From assembly GCA_024710585.1 (NCBI GenBank), contig JANJUM010000261.1:1-39129 (forward strand): a DNA stretch of 39,129 nt, in the 5' to 3' direction. The stretch is from Desulforhopalus sp. (lineage in GTDB: Bacteria > Desulfobacterota > Desulfobulbia > Desulfobulbales > Desulfocapsaceae). The translations under genes and the position numbers were made by a program. The notes beneath the pieces are model-generated. The model had not been told where the DNA came from and made no database searches. It was given only the letters and a program-made list of their open reading frames with translations. Shown here one piece after another: positions 11,887 through 19,535 of this stretch; position 1 is the first letter of the stretch; each line of letters starts with the position of its first letter.

Positions 11887-11982
11887 ATGCGCTGTTCCTT
11901 CTCCGCTGGGGAATCTGCCGAAACGACCCGAAGGTCGCCGATTACCGCCCTGTTTACCTTATGGGGGCGCCCGCTTCAAGGA

Positions 11983-12022
11983 AAAACGGCTCCAGCCGGC
12001 GCAACTGCGCCGACGCCGTTTT
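11983..12022. repeat. Nested inverted repeat in ugpC-ugpB divergent region
   Basis: Two nested perfect dyads share one centre: outer arms AAAACGGC (11983-11990) and GCCGTTTT (12015-12022), inner arms GGCGCA (11998-12003) and TGCGCC (12006-12011). In RNA it would form a stem with a T-rich 3' side on both strands. It lies 155 bp before ugpB and about 96 bp before ugpC, so it may be a leader hairpin or an attenuator, or an operator. A weak promoter-like TTGACT (12050-12055) follows on the ugpB side. Confidence 0.55.
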
Positions 12023-12176
12023 AGCACGTTGTAGCAGCAACATTGCGCCTTGACTCGCCTGGCTGAACAGATTAAGAAAGACGAAGTGTTTGTGCGGCTT
12101 CCGAGGCTGATGGCAAGCCGGAACCGGTCGTGCCGCTGGCGGGCAGGGCCATAAATTATTTGCAGGAGGACAACAG

Positions 12177-13502
12177 ATGAAGATAAGAGGCGCAGCAACT
12201 CTCTTCTCCCTGATGGCGGCGATCGTACTCTTCGCCGGTCAGGCCATGGCCGAGCCGATCACCATCGAGTGGTGGCACGCCATGAGGGGCGCGCGTGGCG
12301 AGACCCTCGACAAGATGGTCAAGGCCTTCAACGACTCGCAGCAGCAATACAAGGTCGTCGCCGTCAACAAGGGCGATTACGGCGAGGTGGTCAACGCCGG
12401 CGTAGCCGCCTACCGTGCCAAAAAGCACCCCCACATCCTCCAGGCCTTCGAGGTCGGCACCATGACCATGATGCGCTCCGGGGCCATCTACCCGGTGTAC
12501 AAGCTCATGGCCGACGAGGGCTACAAGATCGACTGGTCCGGCTATCTGCAGGCGGTGCTCAGCTACTATGTCGACGAGAAGGACAACCTCCTCTCCATGC
12601 CGTTCAACTCCTCCACCGCGGTCATGTACTATAATGTCGACCTGTTCAAGAAGGCCGGTCTCGAGATGCCGTCGAAGACCACGCCGCTGACCTGGGACCA
12701 GATGGACGAGATCACCAAGAAACTGGTGGCCGCCGGCGCCAAGAAGGGCATGGTCACCACCTGGCAGTCGTGGATCCAGGTCGAGAACTACAGCGCCATC
12801 CACGATATCCCCTTCGCCACCAAGGCCAACGGCTACGAAGGTCTGGATACCGAGATGGCCATCAACAACCCCAAGGTCATCAAGCATCTCGAGCGCCTCA
12901 AGTCGTGGATGGCCGACAACCGCTTCTCCTATGAGGGCCGTGAGTATCAGGGCGCCAACTCGACCTTCGTCGCCGGCGACGCCGCCATCCTCATGGAGTC
13001 GGTGAGCGGCATCGGCAACGTGCAGAAGAACGCCAAGTTCGCCTGGGACATCGCCCCGCTGCCGGTGGAAGCCGACATGAAGCAGCCGCAGAACAGCATC
13101 ATCGGCGGCGCCTCGCTGTGGGTCATGCAGGGTCATGCCAAGGAGGAGTACAAGGGCGTCGCCGCCTTCCTCAACTTCCTTGCCCAGCCCGACATGCAGA
13201 AGCTCTGGCATAAGGAGACCGGCTACTTCCCGATCACCCTCAAGGCCTACGAAGAGCTCAAGCAGGAAGGCTTCTTCGACAAGATCCCCTACCAGGAAGT
13301 CGGCATCAAGCAACTCAACCGCACCAAGCCGACCAAGAACTCCCGTGGCATCCGCCTCGGCTACTTCGTGCAGATCCGCAACATCCTCGACGAGGAGATG
13401 GAACTGATCTGGAACGGCAAGAAGACCCCGGCCCAGGCGATTGCCGACGCCACGGCCCGCAGCAACGAGAAGCTGCGCGAGTTCGAGAAAACCAATAAAT
13501 AG
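12177..13502 (+). CDS. ugpB: Periplasmic glycerol-3-phosphate-binding protein of ABC importer
   Basis: A 441-residue extracellular solute-binding protein (family 1). A Sec signal peptide covers residues 1-25 (hydrophobic core LFSLMAAIVLFAG, cleavage after GQAMA). The mature protein starts EPITIEWWHAMRG, matching the start of UgpB-type proteins. Typical family stretches include AAILMESVSGIGN, and the two permeases beside it align closely with E. coli UgpA and UgpE, which supports sn-glycerol-3-phosphate or glycerophosphodiesters as substrate. The ATG at 12177 follows GCAGGAGGA. A strong stem-loop lies just after its stop, before ugpA, and could protect this highly expressed message. Confidence 0.92.
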   Translation: MKIRGAATLFSLMAAIVLFAGQAMAEPITIEWWHAMRGARGETLDKMVKAFNDSQQQYKVVAVNKGDYGEVVNAGVAAYRAKKHPHILQAFEVGTMTMMRSGAIYPVYKLMADEGYKIDWSGYLQAVLSYYVDEKDNLLSMPFNSSTAVMYYNVDLFKKAGLEMPSKTTPLTWDQMDEITKKLVAAGAKKGMVTTWQSWIQVENYSAIHDIPFATKANGYEGLDTEMAINNPKVIKHLERLKSWMADNRFSYEGREYQGANSTFVAGDAAILMESVSGIGNVQKNAKFAWDIAPLPVEADMKQPQNSIIGGASLWVMQGHAKEEYKGVAAFLNFLAQPDMQKLWHKETGYFPITLKAYEELKQEGFFDKIPYQEVGIKQLNRTKPTKNSRGIRLGYFVQIRNILDEEMELIWNGKKTPAQAIADATARSNEKLREFEKTNK

Positions 13503-13535
13503 CAACGCCGGGGCCTCGCCCCCGCTGACACCCCA

Positions 13536-13576
13536 GGGCCGCCGGGGAATTCCGTGCAGGGATTCCCCGGCGGCCC
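13536..13576 (+). repeat. Strong stem-loop between ugpB and ugpA
   Basis: A perfect 15-bp inverted repeat, GGGCCGCCGGGGAAT (13536-13550) and ATTCCCCGGCGGCCC (13562-13576), with an 11-nt loop, then GTATTTT. It sits in the 117-bp gap between ugpB and ugpA. In ABC operons such hairpins commonly stabilise the binding-protein mRNA and partly stop transcription, giving excess binding protein over permease. The downstream T-run makes partial termination plausible. Confidence 0.8.
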
Positions 13577-13619
13577 GTATTTTCAACCGCCGCCCGCGGC
13601 GCTTTGGCGGACGCATGCC

Positions 13620-14510
13620 ATGATCAAACGGTCCCACTTCTCTTCCAAGGGGTTGGCCTACCTGCTCATCACCCCGCAGGTTCTGGTGACCTTGGCCTTT
13701 TTCTACTGGCCGGCGGTGCAGGGGCTGGTGCAGTCGCTGATGCTCAGTGACCCCTTCGGCCTGAAGAGCCAGTTCGTCTGGTTCGAGAACTTCCAGCGCA
13801 TCTTCACCGACCCGCTCTATCTCAAGTCGATCGGCATCACCCTCTTCTTCAGCCTGATGACCGCCTTCATCTCGCTGGCCGTGGGGCTCTTCCTGGGCAG
13901 CATGGCCAACCGTGCCTTGCGCGCCAAGGCGCTGCTGCGCACCCTGCTCATCTGGCCCTACGCGGTGGCCCCGGCGATTTCCGGCATCCTCTGGCTCTTT
14001 CTGCTCCACCCCTCCTACGGTGTCGTCGCCTACTTCCTCCGCGAGGTGGTTGGCATGAACTGGAACCCGGTGCTCAATGGCAACGATGCCCTCTTCCTGG
14101 TGATCATCGCCAGCGCCTGGAAGCAGATCAGCTACAACTTCGTCTTCTTCATGGCCGGCCTGCAGGCCATCCCCCACTCGCTGGTCGAGGCCGCGGCCAT
14201 CGACGGCGCCGGGCCCCTGCGGCGCTTCTGGGTGATCACCTTCCCGCTGCTCTCGCCGACCATCTTCTTTCTGACGGTGATGAACATCATCTACGCCTTC
14301 TTCGAGACCTTCGGCGTCATCCACACGGTGACCCAGGGCGGACCCGGCGGGGCGACCAACACCCTCGTCTACAAGGTCTATCAGGATGGCTTCATCGGCC
14401 TCAACATGGGGGCCTCCGCCGCCCAGTCCCTGGTGCTGATGGCCCTGATCATCACCATTACCGTGCTGCAGTTCCGCTATGTTGAAAAGAAAGTCCAGTA
14501 CACCATGTGA
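13620..14510 (+). CDS. ugpA: sn-glycerol-3-phosphate ABC importer permease
   Basis: A 296-residue inner-membrane permease with six predicted helices. It aligns along its length with E. coli UgpA: YLLITPQVLVTLAFFYWPA near the start, DPFGLKSQFVWFENF, LIWPYAVAPAISGILWLFLLHP, SAWKQISYNFVFFMAGLQ, the EAA loop EAAAIDGAGPLRRFWVITFPLL, and the ending LQFRYVEKKVQYTM. The EAA loop is where the UgpC ATPase docks. Start is ATG at 13620; more upstream in-frame codons would fall within the intergenic hairpin. It overlaps or touches ugpE, so the two are translated together. Confidence 0.93.
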   Translation: MIKRSHFSSKGLAYLLITPQVLVTLAFFYWPAVQGLVQSLMLSDPFGLKSQFVWFENFQRIFTDPLYLKSIGITLFFSLMTAFISLAVGLFLGSMANRALRAKALLRTLLIWPYAVAPAISGILWLFLLHPSYGVVAYFLREVVGMNWNPVLNGNDALFLVIIASAWKQISYNFVFFMAGLQAIPHSLVEAAAIDGAGPLRRFWVITFPLLSPTIFFLTVMNIIYAFFETFGVIHTVTQGGPGGATNTLVYKVYQDGFIGLNMGASAAQSLVLMALIITITVLQFRYVEKKVQYTM

Positions 14511-14518
14511 CCGCCATG

Positions 14519-15439
14519 ATGGTTGAACGCACCCCCGTCCTCGACACCCTGACCTATGTCTTTCTCCTTGCCGGTATCTGCGTGGTCGGTTTCCCCATCT
14601 TCTACGCCCTGACCGCCGCCACACTGCCTCTGGAAAAGGTGGTGCAGGTGCCGATGCCCCTGCTGCCCGGGGACCAGTTCTTCGTCAATATCGGGGCCGC
14701 CTGGAGCGAGGGCCACCTCGGGCGGCAGCTGATCAATTCCTTCATCATGGCCAGCGGCATCACCTTCGGCAAGATCACCGTGTCGATGTTCGGCGCCTTT
14801 TCCATCGTCTACTTCAACTACCGCTTCCGACAAGTGGCTTTCGCCACCGTTTTCTGCACCCTGATGCTGCCGGTGGAGGTGCGCATCCTGCCCACCTACG
14901 AGATGGCCGCCAACATGTTCGGCCCCTTGCAGTGGCTGATCGACACCCTCCATCTCGGCGCCGTGGTGCAGTGGTTTACCGGCAACGAGTTCGAGGTTTC
15001 CCTGGAGTGGAGCCTGCTCAACAGCTACACCGGCCTCATCCTGCCCCTGGTCGCCTCGGCCACCTGCACCTTCCTCTTCCGCCAATTCTTCCTCACCATC
15101 CCCGAGGAGCTATGCGAGGCGGCCAAGCTCGACGGAGCCTCGGCCATGGCCTTCTTCTGGCGCATCCTCCTGCCGTTGTCCACCACCAACATAGCCGCCC
15201 TGGTGGTCATCGAGTTCGTCTACGGCTGGAACCAGTACCTCTGGCCGCTGCTCATCACCACCACCCCGGAGATGACCACCGCCGTCATCGGCCTCAAGGA
15301 CCTCATTCCCCAGGCCGACGACCTGCCGACCTGGAACGTCGCCATGGCTGGCGCCCTGCTGGTCATGGCGCCGCCGGTACTGGTGGTGCTGCTCATGCAG
15401 CGCTGGTTCGTCAAAGGACTGGTGGAGCGGGAGAAATAA
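14519..15439 (+). CDS. ugpE: sn-glycerol-3-phosphate ABC importer permease
   Basis: A permease of 306 residues from ATG 14519, chosen because MVERTPVLDT aligns with the start of E. coli UgpE (MIENRPWL). ATG 14516 and a GTG at 14507 that overlaps the ugpA stop are alternatives; none has a clear ribosome-binding site, so coupling to ugpA is likely. Matches to UgpE include ITFGKITVSMFGAFSIVYF, TLMLPVEVRILPTYE, SATCTFLFRQFF, the EAA loop CEAAKLDGASAMAFFWRILL, and YGWNQYLWPLLI. Odd feature: about 34 extra residues (135-168) sit between PTYEMAANM and LNSYTGLILPL, where E. coli has a short turn. Inserted residues such as WLIDTLHLGAVVQWF look amphipathic and may form an extra periplasmic or membrane-surface element. 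Confidence 0.93.
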   Translation: MVERTPVLDTLTYVFLLAGICVVGFPIFYALTAATLPLEKVVQVPMPLLPGDQFFVNIGAAWSEGHLGRQLINSFIMASGITFGKITVSMFGAFSIVYFNYRFRQVAFATVFCTLMLPVEVRILPTYEMAANMFGPLQWLIDTLHLGAVVQWFTGNEFEVSLEWSLLNSYTGLILPLVASATCTFLFRQFFLTIPEELCEAAKLDGASAMAFFWRILLPLSTTNIAALVVIEFVYGWNQYLWPLLITTTPEMTTAVIGLKDLIPQADDLPTWNVAMAGALLVMAPPVLVVLLMQRWFVKGLVEREK

Positions 15440-15440
15440 T

Positions 15441-15479
15441 CGCCTGAGGGTGGCAGGGGCCAGGCGGCGGGGCGTTTTT
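15441..15479 (+). terminator. Probable terminator of ugpBAE operon
   Basis: Directly after the ugpE stop: CGCCTG (15441-15446) pairs with CAGGCG (15461-15466), or CGCC with GGCG at 15471-15474 immediately before five T residues (15475-15479). A GC-rich stem followed by a T-run at the operon end supports an intrinsic terminator; the exact stem is uncertain. Confidence 0.5.
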
Positions 15480-15503
15480 GTGCGGCGGGTGGCGGCGGAT
15501 GAG

Positions 15504-15509
15504 TATAAT
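15504..15509 (+). promoter_or_regulatory. Possible -10 box upstream of rec-lpxC
   Basis: A perfect TATAAT hexamer lies 140 bp before the start of the receiver-LpxC gene in otherwise GC-rich DNA. No convincing -35 box is seen at 16-18 bp spacing. It would leave a long 5' leader of roughly 130 nt, in which I recognise no known element. Confidence 0.35.
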
Positions 15510-15648
15510 ATCCTGTCCCAATCCCCCTCTATCGGGTATCTTTGCCTGAGCCGGTGGCGGACGAGGCCTTGCCTTCGCCGGCCGCCGGCCGGTCATCATT
15601 TCTCAGGACACTCCCGCATTCCGCCAGGGCCCAGGGCCCGAAGAACAT

Positions 15649-16983
15649 ATGAACCCCATCTGCATCGTCGACGACCAACCCTATATCTGTTCCACCGTCT
15701 CCAATATCCTCAAGGACGAAGGCTACCCGGCACTGGCCTTCGCCGACGCCGAGAGCTTCTGGGCGAGCCTCGACACCCTCGAGCCCTCGCTGGTCATGCT
15801 CGATATCTGGCTGCCCGGCTCGGATGGCCTGGAGTTGCTCAAGCGTCTGCAGGGGCGTTTTCCCAACCTGCCGATCATCATGATGAGCGGCCATGCCGGC
15901 ATCGAGACGGCGGTGGCCGCCATCAAGGCCGGGGCTTACGACTTCATGGAGAAGCCGCTGCACCTCGAGGCCCTGCTCGACAAGGTCAAGTCGGCGGTCA
16001 AGCATCTTCCGGTGAAGAGCGAGCTGCCGCTGGTCTCCGACGCCGAGGTGGAGACGGTCAGCGCCGACTGCCTGATGCCCCCGGGCATGGTCGAGCTGGT
16101 CGAGTCGGCCATCCCGCAGCGCACCGTGCGCGAGAATGTCGTCCTCAATGGCGTCGGGCTGCTCAGTGGCAGGAAGACCGGCATCATCCTCAGCCCCTTG
16201 GGCGTCGACAGCGGCATCGTCTTCCAGACCCTTGACGGGCAGATCATCCCCGGGCATATCACCGCGGTGGAAAACTACTGCCAGGGCGACTCTTCCAAGA
16301 CCTTCTCGGCCAACTCCACCACCCTCGACAACGGTCGCCAGCAGGTGCGCACCGTCGAGCACCAGCTGGCCATCTTTTCTGTCTACGGCATCACCAACGT
16401 CCTCGTCAAGGTCGACGACGAGGTCCCCAATATCGACGGCTCGGCCAAGGATTTCTGCGACCTCATCGTCCAGGCGGGCATCGAGGAGCAGCCGGCCCCG
16501 ACGCGGGTGGCGGTGATCCGCAAGCGCATCGGCATAGGCAAGGACGAGAAGCAGGAGAAGCACCTCTTTGTCGAGCCCTACGACGGCTTCGAGATCAACA
16601 TGCGCGTCGACTACCCCGCGCCTATCGGCGAGCAGCAGTTTACCTTCAACCCGGCGACCATGTCGTTCGCCCGCGACATCGCCCCGGCGCGATCTTTCAA
16701 CACCTTCGAGAACATCGAGATGGCGCAGCGCCTCGGCAAGGTCGGCGGCGGCTATCTCAACTCGCACATCATCATGTACCAGGGCAAGGTGATCAACACC
16801 GAGCTGCGCTACCCCGACGAGTTCGTGCGCCACAAGATCCTCGACCTCATCGGCGACCTCTGCCTGCTCGGCTACCCGATCCGCGGGCGGATCACCGCCA
16901 ACATGACCTCCCACGGCTACAACCAGGCCCTGGTGGAACGCCTCCACCAGGCCATCGCCAGCAGCTCGCGGCTCGGCCGCTGA
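15649..16983 (+). CDS. lpxC: Response-regulator receiver domain fused to LpxC (UDP-3-O-acyl-GlcNAc deacetylase)
   Basis: A 444-residue two-domain protein. Residues 1-120 are a CheY-like receiver: acidic pair D8-D9, phosphorylation site D52 (VMLDIWLPG), S80 (MMSGHAG) and K102 (FMEKP). Residues 121-154 form a linker. Residues 155-440 are a full LpxC, which removes acetate from UDP-3-O-acyl-GlcNAc, the committed step of lipid A synthesis. LpxC active-site residues are all present: E237-H238 in RTVEHQ, H395 and D399 in EFVRHKILDLIGD, and H422 in TSHGYNQ. This is one continuous frame with no frameshift. E. coli LpxC is about 305 residues and has no receiver. The fusion suggests that a histidine kinase sets deacetylase activity or stability. 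The gene appears alone: ugpE lies upstream past a terminator and the next operon converges. Confidence 0.95.
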   Translation: MNPICIVDDQPYICSTVSNILKDEGYPALAFADAESFWASLDTLEPSLVMLDIWLPGSDGLELLKRLQGRFPNLPIIMMSGHAGIETAVAAIKAGAYDFMEKPLHLEALLDKVKSAVKHLPVKSELPLVSDAEVETVSADCLMPPGMVELVESAIPQRTVRENVVLNGVGLLSGRKTGIILSPLGVDSGIVFQTLDGQIIPGHITAVENYCQGDSSKTFSANSTTLDNGRQQVRTVEHQLAIFSVYGITNVLVKVDDEVPNIDGSAKDFCDLIVQAGIEEQPAPTRVAVIRKRIGIGKDEKQEKHLFVEPYDGFEINMRVDYPAPIGEQQFTFNPATMSFARDIAPARSFNTFENIEMAQRLGKVGGGYLNSHIIMYQGKVINTELRYPDEFVRHKILDLIGDLCLLGYPIRGRITANMTSHGYNQALVERLHQAIASSSRLGR

Positions 16984-16985
16984 AC

Positions 16986-17043
16986 CCCCCTTTCCCCCCG
17001 CTCCGCGAAGGCCATGGCCTCCTCCCGGGGCAAGGGGGATTTT
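16986..17043. terminator. Terminator after rec-lpxC, possibly bidirectional
   Basis: CCCCCTTTCCCC (16986-16997) pairs with GGGGCAAGGGGG (17027-17038) with one wobble, then ATTTTCC. It closes the lpxC transcript 2 bp after its stop and lies between convergent genes, so it may also stop the minus-strand glycosyltransferase operon. Confidence 0.7.
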
Positions 17044-17077
17044 CCTGACAGCAATATGCCCCGCTCCAGGGGCCGGC

Positions 17078-18286
17078 TCAGGCGTTATCCATCATGACGC
17101 ACTCTTCGAGGCGATCCTGGAAGTCGGGGATGGCCGCGGTGACGCGCACCCAGGCCGGCATCATGGGGATGCCCACCGGGTCGTCGACGAACTCCGGGAT
17201 GGCCAGCTTGAGCGCCTGCACGAAGGCTTCGACCGCCTCGATCTCGTTATGGCGGTCGTAAAACAGCCCGTTGATCAGCGACAGGGCGTGGTACTTCTCG
17301 ATGCTGATGCGCGCCTCCTGGATATAGGAGGTGAGCAGAGTGCGGAAGAAGGCGTCGCTGAAGATGATGCCGTCTTGGGAGAGCACGCGGAAGAGGGCCT
17401 TGGCGATGTCGCGGGCCATGCGGATGAGACCCTCGGCGGGCTGGTCCTTCTTGAGGACCTGGTGCTTGTGCTCGTAGGATTCGGCGATCTCCACCTGGCA
17501 GATGCGGTTCACCGAGGCCGCCTGGTAGATCTCGCTGAGCAGACTGACCTCGAGGCCCCAGGTGGGCGAGACGCGGATGCCCTTGGCGAGGCTGGCGATC
17601 ATGGCGAACTCGCCGGAGAGGGCGTAGCGGAAGTTGTCGAGATAGGAGAGAAAGGCGTTGGCCTTGAGGATGTGTTTCAGGGTGCGGATCAGCGGGGAGT
17701 AGAAGAGCCGCGTCACCCGCCCGTAGAGGCGGTCGGTGACGCGGGCGTAGTAGCCCTTGCTGAACTCGAAGTCGGTGGCTGGGTGCACCACCGGGTAGAT
17801 GAGCCGCGCCAGCAGCGAGCGGTGGTAGTTGACGATGTCGCAGTCGTGGGTGGCGACGGCATAGACGTCGCGGTCGGCGAGGATATAGCCGAGGGTCATC
17901 CACACCGAGCGGCCCTTGCCGGGGTGGTCCATGGAGAAGTCGCTGTCGCGCAGCTCGCGCAGCAGCTCCTTCATGCCGGGCCCGTCGTGCCAGACGATAG
18001 TCATTTCCGTGGGAAGGTCGGCGGTCAGTTCGCGGATGCGCTCGAACTGCTCCCGGTCGGCCTGGTCGAGGGAGAGGACGATCTTGTGCAGATAGCCGAC
18101 CTCTTTGAGCTCGTCGAGGATTCGCGGCATCGCCGGGGTATCGAACTCCGAAGCCAGGGCGGGGAGGAGCAGCGCCATCTTGCGCTTGACGCCGATCTTG
18201 AGCAGCTCCGCCTCGATCTCCTCCACCGGCCGCTGTCGCAGATGCTGCAGGACGGTGACCGCGCCATGTTGCCAGAAATCAGACAT
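17078..18286 (-). CDS. Glucosyl-3-phosphoglycerate synthase-like glycosyltransferase (GT81 type)
   Basis: A 402-residue GT-A glycosyltransferase resembling GpgS. Visible: a Rossmann-like start KMALLLPALASEFD (about 36-49), HPGKGRSVWMTLGYIL (121-136), the metal-binding DCD at 148-150, KGYYARVTDRLYGRVTRLF (near 185), LSGEFAM, and GLEVSLLSEIY. The last elements and the order match GT81 enzymes, which transfer glucose from a nucleotide sugar to 3-phosphoglycerate. The product, glucosyl-3-phosphoglycerate, is dephosphorylated to glucosylglycerate, a compatible solute or a polysaccharide primer. It is the third gene of the operon; its start overlaps the upstream glycosyltransferase stop by 8 nt. 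The phosphatase in the operon supports the assignment. Sugar donor and exact acceptor are inferred. Confidence 0.78.
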   Translation of the reverse strand: MSDFWQHGAVTVLQHLRQRPVEEIEAELLKIGVKRKMALLLPALASEFDTPAMPRILDELKEVGYLHKIVLSLDQADREQFERIRELTADLPTEMTIVWHDGPGMKELLRELRDSDFSMDHPGKGRSVWMTLGYILADRDVYAVATHDCDIVNYHRSLLARLIYPVVHPATDFEFSKGYYARVTDRLYGRVTRLFYSPLIRTLKHILKANAFLSYLDNFRYALSGEFAMIASLAKGIRVSPTWGLEVSLLSEIYQAASVNRICQVEIAESYEHKHQVLKKDQPAEGLIRMARDIAKALFRVLSQDGIIFSDAFFRTLLTSYIQEARISIEKYHALSLINGLFYDRHNEIEAVEAFVQALKLAIPEFVDDPVGIPMMPAWVRVTAAIPDFQDRLEECVMMDNA

Positions 18287-19535
18287 TGGAACCTCCCTGG
18301 GCCCAGATGGAGCGGAGATAGTCCTTCATCTCCTCGAAGAGCAGGGCCTGGGCCTCGAAGTGTCGCTCCGCCTCCTCGCTGTTCAAGTTTTCCAGTTCGT
18401 TGATCAACGACGCCACCCGCGCATGGTAGAGGGGGATCATCGTGCTGAGCAGCTTGATGCGCTGGCGCGGCGTCACCCGGAAGGCAGCGGCGTAGCGGTA
18501 GACGGTGCGCACCCAAACCTCGAGGGGCAGGATCAGCTCGCTGGCGTCGTCGTCGGCCACCAGGCGGCGGTAGGTCTCGTAGTCGTCAGGCTCGAGGATC
18601 TGCTTCCACACCCCGCTGAAGTTGCCGTAGCCCATGCGGAAGTATTCCACCAGGCTGGAGCGGTCGATAGCGAAGGCCGGGGCCTCCTGGGCGACCTCCT
18701 CGCCGGTCAGCGCCACCTCCTGCGAGCCATCCATCCGTTGCCAGAAGGACTCGTGCACCTCCATGAGGGCGAAGATGGTGCCGACCACTTGCTGGAACAT
18801 CGGCCCGAGGTCGTTGGCGGGGTCCTTGTGGCCGTGGATCTTGGCACCGAGCCGCGCCTGGCAGATGGCGAAGCCGCCGACCATGGCGGAGACGGTCATA
18901 TAGATGTCGATGCCGAACTTGGCGACATCCGTCTCCCAGACATCCTGGTCGAGGTAGTGCTTGGCCAGTCGTCGCGACACGCCGAAGTCGCCGCCGATGG
19001 GCTGGCGCACGCGCTGGCCGTAGAGGGCGCGGGTCAGATTGTAGGCGATGGTGTTGGTGATGGTGCCGTCGAGCTTGAAGCGCCGATAGTGGGGGCAGAC
19101 GAGGTCATAGCCCTGGGCGATGGGGGCGAGCAGGTTTCGCACCCACTCCGGGGTGATCGACACCAGGTCCGAGTCGAACACCGCCAGGGCCTCGGCCCTG
19201 AGAAAGGTGGCCGCCTCGAAGATCGCCCGCAGGCCGGAGCCCTTGCCGGGGATACCGCGGTAGATGGAGACCATCTTCTCGATGGAGAAGGATTCGATCT
19301 CGAGCTGCTCGGCGAACTCGCGGGTATCGTCGGTGGAGCCGCCGTCGGACACGAAAATCAGCGCCTTGGCGCCGGGGTAGTACTTGCCGAGTCCTTCGGC
19401 CACGGTCTTGATGACGTGGACGATGGCCGCGCCGCTCTGGAACGAGGGGATGCCGATGACGATATCGGCGTGGCCGAGCGCCTCTATGTGTTCGCGCAGC
19501 GGGGTGCGCAGGGCGGTGGAGAAGCGTTGACTCAT
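18279..19535 (-). CDS. GT2-like glycosyltransferase, glucosylglycerate synthase-like
   Basis: A 418-residue GT-A glycosyltransferase. It starts with ADIVIGIPSFQSG (about 23-35), then VSDGGSTDDT (62-71), GKGSGLRAIFEAA (98-110), the metal-binding DSD at 121-123, and QPIGGDFGVS near residue 180. The last motif, with the large C-terminal helical part, recalls glucosylglycerate or mannosylglycerate synthases that join a nucleotide sugar directly to D-glycerate. It overlaps the HAD phosphatase upstream by 4 nt (ATGA) and the GT81-like gene downstream by 8 nt, so the three are tightly coupled. Two routes to the same solute, one via phosphate and one direct, have been described in Persephonella; this operon may hold both. 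Exact activity is not proven by sequence. Confidence 0.72.
   Translation of the reverse strand: MSQRFSTALRTPLREHIEALGHADIVIGIPSFQSGAAIVHVIKTVAEGLGKYYPGAKALIFVSDGGSTDDTREFAEQLEIESFSIEKMVSIYRGIPGKGSGLRAIFEAATFLRAEALAVFDSDLVSITPEWVRNLLAPIAQGYDLVCPHYRRFKLDGTITNTIAYNLTRALYGQRVRQPIGGDFGVSRRLAKHYLDQDVWETDVAKFGIDIYMTVSAMVGGFAICQARLGAKIHGHKDPANDLGPMFQQVVGTIFALMEVHESFWQRMDGSQEVALTGEEVAQEAPAFAIDRSSLVEYFRMGYGNFSGVWKQILEPDDYETYRRLVADDDASELILPLEVWVRTVYRYAAAFRVTPRQRIKLLSTMIPLYHARVASLINELENLNSEEAERHFEAQALLFEEMKDYLRSIWAQGGSNV

Noticed and set aside
12156-14624. 822-codon open frame antisense to ugpB-ugpA
   Set aside because: Same artefact as opposite carB; low-complexity composition, no motif, no ribosome-binding site.
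15649-16020. Receiver and LpxC as two separate genes merged by error
   Set aside because: One continuous frame, no stop or internal ribosome-binding site with ATG at the LpxC start; linker of about 35 residues is natural.
18279-18286. 8-nt overlap of the two glycosyltransferases as a frameshifted fusion
   Set aside because: Each frame has its own complete GT-A fold with its own metal-binding DxD, so they are two genes.
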